From positions 1 through 44,958 of the forward strand of contig JBFWMT010000015.1 in NCBI GenBank assembly GCA_050251415.1: a DNA stretch of 44,958 nucleotides, given 5' to 3'. This DNA comes from UBA8514 sp050251415 (GTDB lineage Bacteria; Bacillota; Clostridia; Lachnospirales; Anaerotignaceae). The position numbers and the translations under genes were made by a program. The notes under the pieces were generated by a model. That model was not told the origin of the DNA. It ran no database searches and saw nothing but the letters and a program-made list of their open reading frames with translations. Shown in pieces: positions 23,941 through 32,983 of this stretch (positions within the stretch are counted from its first letter, which is position 1; each line of letters opens with the position of its first letter).

Positions 23941-25440
23941 TTACATAAACATATCGTTAAGAGAAATTACTGTTTCACCAGATTTTGGTGCGCTAAGTGG
24001 TTTATTTGTTGTTTCTGAATAATCAATGTTGCCTGTCATGGTCATGTCGAACATATCGTCCATACCCATTGTCATATTCATTGTTGTTTTAAGACCACTT
24101 TGTGCAACTGTTAATTTCATCATTTCAGCGCCCATATAACCCATTGTCATATCAATTGAATAGCCAGTTACTTTGTCGTCTGCTGTTGCAAGCTTCATAG
24201 CTATTGTTGTTGACATACCATCTGCTTCTTCAGTATAAGTTGACTGATATCCGTCTGCTACAGCCTTAAATGCGTTGTCGCTGAAAAGTCCTGTAAGAAT
24301 TTTATATGTTGATATTGTTGCTGCAGATGCATATTTATCGTCTGTAGGAATTTCAGATGATATAGCGGTCATATAGCTTTCAAAATCTGCTTCTTTTGCC
24401 ATCTTTGCAAGGTCTGTAAAGTTGAAGCCTGTGCCAGCCATTTCAAGCATAGAGTTCATATCAATTGAGTACCATGTACCTTCTGCCGCACCCATAAGTG
24501 TTGAGAAAAGGTTGCTTTGGATGTAGTATTTGCCTGTGTCCATGCTGAAAATTAAGTTAAAGTTAATGTTTTTAAAGCTTTCAAGCATAGCAAGGGTTTC
24601 TGCATCAGCTGCTTCTTCGGCTGTAAGCATTTTTTCAACTGCCGCAAGGTCAAGCTCTGCAACCATGTTCATGTTTACGTTAGAAGAATCTGTTATACCA
24701 TCAAGGTTACAAACACCCTTAATATAGGCATCGCTGTCGCCGCCAATATTTTTAACATCAAAGTTAAATGTACCTGTAAGTGCATATGTTTTTTCAGAAA
24801 ATTCCTTTGCATATGCAAGGTATTTATTCATAATTGTGTAGGTTTCGCCTACGCCTTTAACTTCGTCAGCATCAAAAATGATTGCTGTTTTGTTTTCAGC
24901 ATCCCAGCCTACTGTGCAGTCAAGTGCCTGTGCTGCAAGACGAACTGGTACGTATGTACGGCCGTCTTGTATAAAGGAAGCTGCATCTGTTTCAACAGTT
25001 TGGCTTGTGCCGTCTTTTGTTATTGTTAGGTTTTTTTCGCCAATCGCAAAAACTGCTTCGGTACCTTCCTTTGTAACTGTAATTTTGCTTGTTGCAGCGT
25101 CATAAGCTACTTCAGCATTAAGGCCTTCAAATACAGCTCTAAAAGGTACGTATACACGGCCATTTACAATAATAGGCTCTGCATCCGCAAATGTCATATC
25201 CGTTCCGTTAAGCTGAACTGCAAGTTCAGGTTCTACAGCTACCTCTTCTTCAAAATCTTCATCAAAAGTTTCATCTTCAATAGCTTCATCTTCAATAGCT
25301 TCGTCCACAACCTCAGGTGTTACAGCGACTTCTTGTGCAACCTCAGGTGCTGCAGTTGTTTCCTGTGCAAAAGCACTGCTTGGTGCAAGCACCATTAAAG
25401 ATGCCATAGCAATTGCGGCTAACTTTTTAAATTTCATCAT
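23941..25440 (-). CDS. Secreted protein with copper amine oxidase N-terminal domain
   Basis: 499 residues. A Sec signal peptide (LAAIAMASLMVLAPSSAFAQ) is followed by an acidic low-complexity linker rich in Glu, Ala and Val (about 30-75). Then comes a Cu_amine_oxidN1 domain (PF07833) with its two half-repeats, IIVNGRVYVPFRAVFEGLNA and FIQDGRTYVPVRLAAQALDC. The C-terminal 290 residues are a beta-rich repeated fold, probably of the LppX/DUF6612 sort, rich in Met and Asp. No oxidase catalytic domain is present; in Clostridia this domain is usually a surface-binding module. GGGAGG precedes the ATG. It is transcribed alone. Confidence 0.85.
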   Translation of the reverse strand: MMKFKKLAAIAMASLMVLAPSSAFAQETTAAPEVAQEVAVTPEVVDEAIEDEAIEDETFDEDFEEEVAVEPELAVQLNGTDMTFADAEPIIVNGRVYVPFRAVFEGLNAEVAYDAATSKITVTKEGTEAVFAIGEKNLTITKDGTSQTVETDAASFIQDGRTYVPVRLAAQALDCTVGWDAENKTAIIFDADEVKGVGETYTIMNKYLAYAKEFSEKTYALTGTFNFDVKNIGGDSDAYIKGVCNLDGITDSSNVNMNMVAELDLAAVEKMLTAEEAADAETLAMLESFKNINFNLIFSMDTGKYYIQSNLFSTLMGAAEGTWYSIDMNSMLEMAGTGFNFTDLAKMAKEADFESYMTAISSEIPTDDKYASAATISTYKILTGLFSDNAFKAVADGYQSTYTEEADGMSTTIAMKLATADDKVTGYSIDMTMGYMGAEMMKLTVAQSGLKTTMNMTMGMDDMFDMTMTGNIDYSETTNKPLSAPKSGETVISLNDMFM

Positions 25441-25612
25441 AATACAAGTTTCCTCCCTTTATTTCCTTTTTTTTGTTATTACTGACATAAGTAGTTTAAC
25501 ACCATTTTTTGTAAATTACTATAGAAACGGTACTATTTCAATAATATTAATAAATTTGTAAATAAATTATATGAACTTTTTAATATTGTAATCAATTTAT
25601 AAAAACTTTGTA

Positions 25613-25652
25613 TTGAAATAAAAACAAAATGGGGTATAATGTCTGTATACAG
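25613..25652 (+). promoter_or_regulatory. ispE-gntR promoter with GntR-like operator
   Basis: TTGAAA (25613-25618), 16 bases, TATAAT (25635-25640). Immediately after is the palindrome CTGTATACAG (25643-25652), of the TGTATACA type commonly bound by FadR/FCD-class GntR proteins, one of which is the second gene of the operon. Position over the transcription start fits repression. Confidence 0.6.
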
Positions 25653-25684
25653 TATATAAAAAACACAAAGAATACGGTGATTAT

Positions 25685-26572
25685 ATGGAATATATAAAAT
25701 TAAAATCCAGAGCAAAAATTAACCTTACCCTGGATGTAACGGCCAAACGTGATGACGGATACCATGACCTTGAAATGATTATGCAGACCGTTAGCCTTTA
25801 CGACAGCATTTTTATTAAAAAAGCTGAAAAAGATGGCATAGTTATTAAAACTAACCTTTATTATTTGCCTACGGATGAGCGAAATATTACATACAAGGCA
25901 GCAAAGCTTATTAAGGAAGAATTTGGCATACATGAAGGCGTTTATATTGAACTTACTAAACGTATACCCGTTGCCGCAGGGCTGGCAGGTGGCAGTGGAA
26001 ATTGTGCAGCAGTAATTAAGGGTATGAACAGGCTTTTCGGTCTTAATTTATCTATGCAAAAAATGATGGAATTGGGTGCACGCCTTGGGTCTGATGTACC
26101 CTACTGCCTTATGGAGGGGACTGCCTTGGCACAGGGACGCGGTGAAGTTTTAACACGTCTTGCACCTTGCCCACACTTTTATGTGCTGTTGGCAAAGCCA
26201 GACATAAGTGTGTCTACAGCATATGTTTATACAAACCTTAAACTGGATAGGGTGAAGAACCATCCTGATACAAAGGCGGTGCTTACGGCAATTGCAAATG
26301 GGGACAAAATGGGTATTTCCTTAGGACTTTGCAATGTACTTGAAAATGTTACAATACCCTATAAACCGATAGTTGGGGATATTAAAAAATTTATTGAGAA
26401 ACAAGGCGCTTTGGGAGTGCTGATGAGCGGAAGCGGACCTACGGTGTTTGCAATATTTGATAAAAAAGAAACAGCCAAGGAAGCTGCAAAAAATGTTAAA
26501 GGTAAGTTTAAAATAAAAGATGTATATGTAACTGAAATATATAATTCAACAGGTGAAAAGGGGAGAAACTGA
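25685..26572 (+). CDS. ispE: 4-(cytidine 5'-diphospho)-2-C-methyl-D-erythritol kinase
   Basis: GHMP kinase of 295 residues that phosphorylates CDP-methylerythritol in the non-mevalonate isoprenoid pathway. N-terminal SRAKINLTLDVTAKRDDGYH has the active-site lysine region, the ATP loop is PVAAGLAGGSGNCAAV near residue 96-111, and the C-terminal glycine motif is VLMSGSGPTVFAIF. Start at ATG 25685 with only a modest GGTGA site. The gntR start codon follows one base after its stop, so they are coupled. Confidence 0.95.
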   Translation: MEYIKLKSRAKINLTLDVTAKRDDGYHDLEMIMQTVSLYDSIFIKKAEKDGIVIKTNLYYLPTDERNITYKAAKLIKEEFGIHEGVYIELTKRIPVAAGLAGGSGNCAAVIKGMNRLFGLNLSMQKMMELGARLGSDVPYCLMEGTALAQGRGEVLTRLAPCPHFYVLLAKPDISVSTAYVYTNLKLDRVKNHPDTKAVLTAIANGDKMGISLGLCNVLENVTIPYKPIVGDIKKFIEKQGALGVLMSGSGPTVFAIFDKKETAKEAAKNVKGKFKIKDVYVTEIYNSTGEKGRN

Positions 26573-26573
26573 T

Positions 26574-27239
26574 ATGGACTACAAATTTAGTGTAAGTGTT
26601 AACGAATATTTGCCGCTTAGAGAGGTTGTGTTTAACAATCTTAGAGATGCCATACTTAATGGAGAGCTTAAACCGGGGGAGAGGTTGCTTGAAAACCAGT
26701 TGGCTGAAAAGCTTGGCGTAAGCCGTACCCCTGTAAGAGAGGCGTTAAGAATGCTGGAACAGGAGAATTTGGTTGCCCTTGTGCCACGTAAGGGAGCACA
26801 GGTGCTAGATTTATCTGCAGCAGATATAAAGAATGTGTTGGAAATAAGAAGTGCACTGGAGGCTGTTGGCATGCGCCATGCATGCCGAAACATGGAATTG
26901 GAACGTATTAACGAGCTTAAAAGATTGAATGAGGAGTTTGAACGTGCCTTTGAAGAAAAGGACTACGAAAAGGTTGCAAACACAGATGAAAAGATGCATG
27001 ATATTATTTTTGCTTCTGCACATAATGACAGACTTGTGCAAATAATAAGTAATATGAGAGCACAGGTTTATCGTTACCGAATGGCGTATTTAAAGGTGTA
27101 TGAAACAAAAACGGCAGTTTTAAACCACCACAGAGGCATAATAAACGCTATAGAAAATCACCTTGAAGAAGAAGGAATAAAAGTGATGGCAGAACACATA
27201 GAGCATCAAACACAAGTAATACTTAAATCCTTAAAATAA
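26574..27239 (+). CDS. GntR family regulator, FadR/FCD type
   Basis: 221 residues from ATG 26574, which has AGGGGAG upstream; a GTG at 26553 in the same frame lies within ispE and is rejected. The N-terminal winged helix is seen in LRDAILNGELKPGERLLENQ and KLGVSRTPVREALRMLEQ, the classic GntR signature. The C-terminal all-helical FCD domain has VLEIRSALEAVGMRHACRNM and a His-containing metal site (DEKMHDIIF, HHRGIINAI, MAEHIEHQ). The ligand is unknown. Position after ispE is conserved in many Clostridia. It may act at the palindrome at 25643-25652. Confidence 0.92.
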   Translation: MDYKFSVSVNEYLPLREVVFNNLRDAILNGELKPGERLLENQLAEKLGVSRTPVREALRMLEQENLVALVPRKGAQVLDLSAADIKNVLEIRSALEAVGMRHACRNMELERINELKRLNEEFERAFEEKDYEKVANTDEKMHDIIFASAHNDRLVQIISNMRAQVYRYRMAYLKVYETKTAVLNHHRGIINAIENHLEEEGIKVMAEHIEHQTQVILKSLK

Positions 27240-27259
27240 ATTAAAAAACCTATAATTTA

Positions 27260-27288
27260 TTGAAATAACTGGTAAAATAGAATAGAAT
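27260..27288 (+). promoter_or_regulatory. Promoter upstream of the LysM-G5 gene and wal operon
   Basis: TTGAAA (27260-27265), 17 bases, TAGAAT (27283-27288). A half copy of the repeat arm (CCTAAGGAAGCACTAATTAA, 27291-27310) lies right at the start of the transcript. The AAGGAGG site and ATG 27361 follow. Confidence 0.6.
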
Positions 27289-27360
27289 TACCTAAGGAAG
27301 CACTAATTAATTTTAAATGAAAACATACATATAAAATTCAAATACAAGGAGGAACTGTAT

Positions 27361-28437
27361 ATGAGTAGTTCACAGGGCAGGCAAAATGGGAAAAAAACGA
27401 TATACAGCTCTAATCCTGAGATAAAGCACACCACGGGCGTGTATCATCAGGGAAGTGATAAGCGTAAGGAGCTAAGGTTTAACAGGCGAAAAAAACAACG
27501 CAGACAGTTCAAAATATGGGGAATAGTTGCTTTTATTATTGTTGTGGCTTTGTCTATGTTTATTGCACTGCGTAAAGATGCAGAGAAGGTGTACCTTGGC
27601 GATGAATACGTTGGTATGCTTAAAAAAAGCAAGGTTACCGCAGAGGATTTTGTGAATACGGTTACGGCGCAGTTGGCAGGGGAAGTTGGCACTAATGTTA
27701 AAATTAATGAGGAAATTAAGTTTGTGCCTGTGCATGGCAAAAAAAAGGAATTTGTAACGCCGGAATATGCTCTTTCACAAATTAAGCAGATGGTTACTTA
27801 TAAAGTTGAGGCGGCTGTAATTACAGTAGATGGGGCGGAAATAATGGCACTTGCCACCCAGACACAAGCAAAGGAAATACTAGATGGAATTATTGCTGAA
27901 TATATACCAGAAGGTTCTAATATAGTTGAAAGTGGGTTTGTTGAAAAGGTTGAAACCATTACAAAATTTGTTGACTCTGAGGCCATTGTATCCAAGGAGG
28001 AGGCGGTGGCAAAGCTTACGGATGGCACAAGCACAACCAAAGATTATGCCATTGCGTCGGGGGACACTTTGTTTAAAATTGCCACAAAAAATAGCATAAC
28101 AGTTGAGGATGTTTTGGCGGCAAACCCAGGCATGACGGTTAATACTACCATCATGGTAGGCAGCAAAATAAATCTAAAGGTTATGGTGCCTTTCATTTCA
28201 GTTAAAACAGCAGAAAACACCGTGTTTACCGAAAAGCAAGAAAAAGAGATTGAGTACAGGCAGGATAATACGAAGCCTGTAAGCTACAAAAAGGTGATAC
28301 AGCAAGGTAAGGATGGACAAAAAGAGGTTACCACGCAAATTATAAGAATAAATGGTTTTGAAAGCGAGCAGAAAACGGTGTCGGAAACGATTACCGTTGA
28401 GCCTGTTACAGAGATTATTGTTGTGGGTACAAAATAG
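27361..28437 (+). CDS. Membrane-anchored LysM and G5 domain protein
   Basis: 358 residues: a basic cytoplasmic segment (about 1-55), one membrane helix (IWGIVAFIIVVALSMFIAL), an alpha/beta region (75-220), a LysM domain (YAIASGDTLFKIATKNSITV, 230-275) and a G5 domain (280-355). The whole resembles the front part of clostridial M23 cell-wall endopeptidases, but the protein stops right after G5; no peptidase domain with its HxH motif is encoded before walR. It should bind peptidoglycan and could present a wall signal to WalK. It is 24 bases upstream of walR, so it heads that operon. Confidence 0.87.
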   Translation: MSSSQGRQNGKKTIYSSNPEIKHTTGVYHQGSDKRKELRFNRRKKQRRQFKIWGIVAFIIVVALSMFIALRKDAEKVYLGDEYVGMLKKSKVTAEDFVNTVTAQLAGEVGTNVKINEEIKFVPVHGKKKEFVTPEYALSQIKQMVTYKVEAAVITVDGAEIMALATQTQAKEILDGIIAEYIPEGSNIVESGFVEKVETITKFVDSEAIVSKEEAVAKLTDGTSTTKDYAIASGDTLFKIATKNSITVEDVLAANPGMTVNTTIMVGSKINLKVMVPFISVKTAENTVFTEKQEKEIEYRQDNTKPVSYKKVIQQGKDGQKEVTTQIIRINGFESEQKTVSETITVEPVTEIIVVGTK

Positions 28438-28460
28438 TAAATAATGGCGGAGGGCTTTAA

Positions 28461-29156
28461 ATGGACAGAAAAATACTTGTTGTTGACGATGAAAAAAATA
28501 TAGTGGATATCATTAAGTTCAACCTTAAAAAAGAGGGGTATGAGGTGATTACAGCGGCAGATGGTGCGGAGGGAATTTTAAAGACCTATGAGGAAAATCC
28601 CGACCTTATTTTGCTGGACATAATGATGCCCAAGGTGGACGGATACGAGGCTTGCAAAAAAATAAGAGAGAAGTATGATACCCCAATAATTATGCTTACA
28701 GCAAGGGCAGAGGAAGTTGACAAGGTGTTGGGACTGGAACTGGGTGCTGACGACTATGTTACAAAGCCTTTTGGGGTAAGGGAACTTATGGCACGTGTTA
28801 AGGCAAACCTTAGGCGGAAAAATATTGTACCACGGGCAGAGGAGGCGCCTAAAGGCAATACATTATCCTTTGGTATACTTGAGGTTGACTTAGACCTTTA
28901 TGAGGTGAAAAAGGACGGCCAAGTTGTAGAGCTTACCTTTAGAGAATTTGAATTATTGAAGTTTTTGGCTACCCAAAAGACACAGATTTTTTCCCGTGAA
29001 ACATTGTTGGAAAAGGTTTGGGGTTATGAGTATTTTGGCGATGTGCGCACAGTGGACGTAACCGTTAGGCGGCTAAGGGAAAAGATAGAAACTGACCCAG
29101 GACTACCACAGTACATACTTACAAAACGTGGTGTGGGGTACTATTTCGGCAGTTAA
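28461..29156 (+). CDS. walR: Cell-wall response regulator WalR (YycF)
   Basis: 231-residue OmpR/PhoB-class regulator. Receiver acidic pair at residues 9-10, phosphate acceptor Asp53 in LILLDIMMPKVDGY, and the conserved T and K in IIMLTARAEEVD and DYVTKPFG. The C-terminal winged helix includes LTFREFELLKFLATQ and the VDVTVRRLREKIE recognition part. The walK, yycH, yycI, walJ context makes WalR, rather than another PhoB-like protein, the right name. WalR governs wall hydrolases and is usually essential. GGCGGAGGG precedes the ATG. Confidence 0.94.
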   Translation: MDRKILVVDDEKNIVDIIKFNLKKEGYEVITAADGAEGILKTYEENPDLILLDIMMPKVDGYEACKKIREKYDTPIIMLTARAEEVDKVLGLELGADDYVTKPFGVRELMARVKANLRRKNIVPRAEEAPKGNTLSFGILEVDLDLYEVKKDGQVVELTFREFELLKFLATQKTQIFSRETLLEKVWGYEYFGDVRTVDVTVRRLREKIETDPGLPQYILTKRGVGYYFGS

Positions 29157-29169
29157 AGGGTGGACAGGC

Positions 29170-30942
29170 ATGAAAAGTATAAAATGGAAGCTTATAGCTA
29201 TGTATTTGGGTTTGGTGCTTATGGTAATGATAGTAAGCGGAAGTTATATTTTAATTAGCCTGCAAAACATAGAAATGGATAAAGCAAGAAACCAAATGGA
29301 GTTGTATGCCCAGAAAATAAGTGAGCAGGTGGTGCTTTCTTACGAAGAGGACAGCTTTCAGACGGGGCTTATTCAGTTTAGTAAAAGCGGCAGCAGCTCA
29401 GCGCAGATACAAGGAAATATTTTGAAAAACACAGGGGAAACAATAGCATCTACCACTACCAATAAACCGCCTTATCCAAGTTATAAAAATTCAGCAATCA
29501 TAGGTGCAATGGCGGGCAGTGCAACCTTTTCAAAAACCAGTAATGACGAAGATATAACGGGTATACAGTACCTAAGCTATGCTTACCCTGTGCTGCTTAA
29601 CGGCGAGGCAGAGTATGTTATTTATACTCGAATGGATGCAGAGGCGATACATGACAGTATTAACCAAACCCGAAGAACGATTATGTTTAGTATGGTGCTT
29701 GCCCTTTTTATGACGGCGCTGATGGGCTATGTTTTTGCCAGAACACTTACAGGGCCTATTGTGGCACTTACAGGCAAGGCAAAGGAACTGGCAGAGGGGA
29801 AACTGGACCAAAGTGTAAAGGTATTTTCTGATGATGAAATAGGTCAGCTTTCTCAAAGCTTTAACTATATGGCAAGTGAACTTAACAACACCATGGGTGA
29901 AATTTCCAGAGAGAAAAATAAGTTCGAAATTATACTGCACAACATGACCGACGGCGTTGTTTCCTTTGACAGGGATGGGAATGTAATGCACTACAACAGT
30001 GCCAGCATGGAACTGCTGGGCTTTAGCAAAACGGATTTTACCTTTGATGAGTTTATAAAGAAATTCGATATTAATGCAGGAATTTATATAGATATGATAG
30101 GTTCGGAATTTACCAAAACAGTAAGCTTTTGGGCGCAGAATAAGTATATAAATGCCAGTTTCTCTCCATATGCCAGCGAAAGGAAAGAGATGGAGGGGCT
30201 TGTGGTGGTTTTGCAGGATAATACCGAACTTAAAAAATTAGATGATATGCGTAAGGAGTTTGTTGCCAACGTATCTCACGAGCTTAGAACACCCCTTACC
30301 ACTGTTAAAAGCTATACAGAAACCCTTATGGACGGAGCAATTGATGACCGTGAGGTGGCAATGGAGTTTCTTGATATTATTAATAATGAGGCGGACAGAA
30401 TGTCCTTTTTGGTACGAGATTTATTGCAGCTTTCACGCTTTGACAATAAACAGATTGTTCTTAGCTATTCCCGTATTAACCTAAACGATTTTGTGAATGA
30501 AAACATACGCCAAAGCAAAATCCATGCCGAGAATAAACAACAGATACTAACCTTTACTCCTTACCAAACAGACGTGTATATCACTGCCGATAAGGACAGA
30601 ATTACGCAGGTAATGAATAACGTGCTTACAAATGGAATTAAATATAGCCAAGAATGTGCGGATATTAAGGTATGGATAGAGGAAAGCGAAAAGTATTACA
30701 AAATTGTAGTTAAGGACACCGGTATGGGCATACAAAAAGAGGATTTAAACAGGATATTTGAGCGTTTTTACCGGGTAGACAAAGCAAGAAGCCGTGCAAT
30801 GGGCGGTACAGGGCTTGGGCTTGCCATTGCCAAGGAGATTATGGAAAGCCACGGCGGAAAAATAACTGCCGAAAGCAACTATGGGAGGGGAACTACAATG
30901 ATAATGTGGTTTCTTAAAAAATTAGAGGTGCAAGAGATTTAA
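29170..30942 (+). CDS. walK: Cell-wall sensor histidine kinase WalK (YycG)
   Basis: 590 residues from ATG 29170 with AAAGGGTGG upstream; an in-frame earlier start at 29128 lies inside walR and is rejected. Order: TM1 (LIAMYLGLVLMVMIVSGSYI), an extracellular domain of about 140 residues, TM2 (MVLALFMTALMGYVFA), HAMP, PAS (LHNMTDGVVSFDRDGN), HisKA with His370 in FVANVSHELRTPL, and the ATPase with NVLTNGIKYS, DTGMGIQ, FERFYRVDKAR and GGTGLGLAIAKEI. It phosphorylates WalR. YycH and YycI encoded downstream are known membrane modulators of it. Confidence 0.94.
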   Translation: MKSIKWKLIAMYLGLVLMVMIVSGSYILISLQNIEMDKARNQMELYAQKISEQVVLSYEEDSFQTGLIQFSKSGSSSAQIQGNILKNTGETIASTTTNKPPYPSYKNSAIIGAMAGSATFSKTSNDEDITGIQYLSYAYPVLLNGEAEYVIYTRMDAEAIHDSINQTRRTIMFSMVLALFMTALMGYVFARTLTGPIVALTGKAKELAEGKLDQSVKVFSDDEIGQLSQSFNYMASELNNTMGEISREKNKFEIILHNMTDGVVSFDRDGNVMHYNSASMELLGFSKTDFTFDEFIKKFDINAGIYIDMIGSEFTKTVSFWAQNKYINASFSPYASERKEMEGLVVVLQDNTELKKLDDMRKEFVANVSHELRTPLTTVKSYTETLMDGAIDDREVAMEFLDIINNEADRMSFLVRDLLQLSRFDNKQIVLSYSRINLNDFVNENIRQSKIHAENKQQILTFTPYQTDVYITADKDRITQVMNNVLTNGIKYSQECADIKVWIEESEKYYKIVVKDTGMGIQKEDLNRIFERFYRVDKARSRAMGGTGLGLAIAKEIMESHGGKITAESNYGRGTTMIMWFLKKLEVQEI

Positions 30943-30980
30943 AAATTCTGGTAGAAAGTGTAATTTAAAAGTAAGCATCA

Positions 30981-31013
30981 TGTAATATAATTGTAACAAT
31001 GATAGTGTATAAT
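30981..31013 (+). promoter_or_regulatory. WalR box and internal promoter inside the wal operon
   Basis: TGTAAT-ATAAT-TGTAAC (30981-30997) matches the established WalR consensus of two TGTWAH hexamers 5 bases apart without mismatch. A perfect TATAAT lies at 31008-31013, so the box covers the -35 position as expected for activation. A stand-alone DnaA-like 9-mer TGTGGATAA is at 31036-31044 and is probably chance. Confidence 0.8.
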
Positions 31014-31073
31014 TCTTCCTATAAAGATAGAATAATGTGGATAAACTAGCTTAAAGGAAGGAGACTGTATACT

Positions 31074-31517
31074 ATGAAAAAAATGTTTATGGGTATGTTA
31101 GTGGGATTTTTGTTATGTATAAGTGCAAGCATTGCGTATGCAGGTTCTGTACAGGCGGCAGAGGTTGAAATAAGTATTACAGGAGATTTGGATTTTGAAA
31201 AGGAGAAGGTTTCTACCTTTAACGATTCAAAAACACTTTCTGGTACGGCAGAAAAAGGCACGGTTATAAATATTATTGTGTATACAAAAAGCGGTCTTGG
31301 AAAGCTTACGGAGGCAGAAAGTTATAGTGTGGAGGTTGGTGACTCCAACTTGTTCAGCCAAGCAGTGGAACTTTACGTAGGTGAAAATTATATTGAGTTT
31401 AGTGCAAGTATGGAAGGATACGATGACTACCAGGGAAGTGTTACCGTAAACCGAAAAAATAAAGCTATTAAAACACAGTTAGAAAACAGCATTTATATAC
31501 CTGGAGGATGCTTGTAA
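31074..31517 (+). CDS. Small secreted Ig-like protein between walK and yycH
   Basis: 147 residues with a Sec signal peptide (MGMLVGFLLCISASIAYA, cleavage near residue 25). The rest is a single beta-sandwich of the bacterial Ig / glucodextranase-B sort: TLSGTAEKGTVINIIVYT, then ELYVGENYIEFSASMEGY, the usual GTAEKGT...VGEN...V pattern. It ends with IYIPGGCL, a lone Cys near the C-terminus. It is not part of the usual yyc gene set. A WalR box and promoter lie directly upstream, and yycH follows after 38 bases, so WalR probably controls it together with yycHI. AAAGGAAGGAG precedes the ATG. Confidence 0.8.
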   Translation: MKKMFMGMLVGFLLCISASIAYAGSVQAAEVEISITGDLDFEKEKVSTFNDSKTLSGTAEKGTVINIIVYTKSGLGKLTEAESYSVEVGDSNLFSQAVELYVGENYIEFSASMEGYDDYQGSVTVNRKNKAIKTQLENSIYIPGGCL

Positions 31518-31555
31518 AAATTCAGAAAACATAGGATTAAAGCGGTGAATACAAA

Positions 31556-32983
31556 ATGAAATCTGTAAAGTTCAAAATTAAGAATTTTGTAATAGTGGGC
31601 TTAGTTTTTGCCGCAGTTTATCAAACAGGAACGTTATGGCTTGGCAATTATACAGGCCATAACTTTTTTTATTCTATTTTAAATACCGATAATGGCGGCA
31701 GAAACGGGAAAAACACATCTTCCACAGTTATAGACGCACAAAAAATAGTGGTTGGATATGGCAATAAATCCTTCAATCTGGTTTACCCAGGGCTTATGGA
31801 AAGTAACAATATTATGTCCAAAACCAATGGGTTTATTTCGGCTGTACTGGAAAACGGTGAGTATGTGGCTACGGAGGATACAGCGTTGGAGCAATACATA
31901 AGCCAAAAATGTGTGGTTTACGACTTTGCCTTTGATGTGTCTGCAACCCAGTATTTTATTGGAATAGGCACAGTAAACGATGAAGCCCTTAACGGAATAA
32001 ATGCTATAAACCATATTATTGCGGTGCCATCGGCGGGGAAAAGTGACCTGAGCTATTTATATATTGTAGATGCAGAAACTGGAAAGACAAATATATTTGA
32101 AGCTGCTGCTGCTGACGAAAGTGAAAAGCTGTATGCCGCAATCGAAGAACTTGAGGGACTTAATGTTGACAATATAAAGTATATCTCAACCACGCAAAGT
32201 GGTTTTAATATATTTAAGGAAAATACCTTTGTGCCGCAGTGGACGCAAAGCAGCTACCAATATGCCGCCATAAATAAGGTGAGTGCTTTAAGCCGTTTTG
32301 GAGATGACATTGATACGGCACTGGAAAGCGGAACATCTGGCTTTTTTGACAACTATTATACAAAAACATTAACTAAGGATACAAACGGTGTTTATATGAT
32401 TAGCGATGACAACACCGTAGTTAAATATTATCCACAAGGCATTATAGAGTATTACAATTACCAAGGTACGGCAAATAAAACAGAGCAGACACTTTCACCG
32501 GCGTATTCTGCCTGCAAGGAGTTTTTGAAAAAGGATGCAACCCTTAACACGAGGTTGTTTCTATCCGATGTTCAGCTTAATAAAAGTGATGGACTTGTAT
32601 TTTGTTTTGATTACTGTGTAAATGACATACCAGTTTTTTTGTCTGAAGAGATTAAGGAAAAGCTATCTATAGAACATGCGGCGGAGGTAGTTGTTGAGAA
32701 CAATACAGTAAAGAAATATAAGCGTTATGCCTACGATTTTGTCCTTTCTTCAAACCAAAACCAAAGGGTAGAGGTGGATTTTTTGGGCGCAATGAACCAG
32801 GCAATTGCAAGCACAGGGCATGGAGATGAAGTGACTGAAATAGGAGATATTGTGTTGGGTTACTATGTGGATGACAGTGGGGAAGGTTCCCTTAAATGGT
32901 TTACCTATGTAGAGGATGGAACATATATTGTTGACACAGTGAAGGACACACCAAAGCAAAACGGGGCAGAGGGTGAACAATAA
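31556..32983 (+). CDS. yycH: YycH-like regulator of the WalRK system
   Basis: 475 residues. One N-terminal membrane helix (FVIVGLVFAAVYQTGTLWL) is followed by a large outer domain of the YycH type, at the expected position after walK. Sequence is divergent, so the call leans on architecture and neighbours: walK, yycH, yycI in order, and yycI directly attached. In Bacillus and Staphylococcus YycH and YycI bind WalK in the membrane and tune its activity. The ribosome site is moderate (GCGGTGA). Confidence 0.82.
   Translation: MKSVKFKIKNFVIVGLVFAAVYQTGTLWLGNYTGHNFFYSILNTDNGGRNGKNTSSTVIDAQKIVVGYGNKSFNLVYPGLMESNNIMSKTNGFISAVLENGEYVATEDTALEQYISQKCVVYDFAFDVSATQYFIGIGTVNDEALNGINAINHIIAVPSAGKSDLSYLYIVDAETGKTNIFEAAAADESEKLYAAIEELEGLNVDNIKYISTTQSGFNIFKENTFVPQWTQSSYQYAAINKVSALSRFGDDIDTALESGTSGFFDNYYTKTLTKDTNGVYMISDDNTVVKYYPQGIIEYYNYQGTANKTEQTLSPAYSACKEFLKKDATLNTRLFLSDVQLNKSDGLVFCFDYCVNDIPVFLSEEIKEKLSIEHAAEVVVENNTVKKYKRYAYDFVLSSNQNQRVEVDFLGAMNQAIASTGHGDEVTEIGDIVLGYYVDDSGEGSLKWFTYVEDGTYIVDTVKDTPKQNGAEGEQ

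Noticed and set aside
25585..25606. Possible WalR box TGTAAT-CAATT-TATAAA
   Set aside because: Second hexamer breaks the TGTWAH consensus at its G; region is very AT-rich, so chance is likely.
26553..26573. GTG 26553 as gntR start
   Set aside because: It would overlap ispE and include the ribosome binding site AGGGGAG; ATG 26574 has correct spacing.
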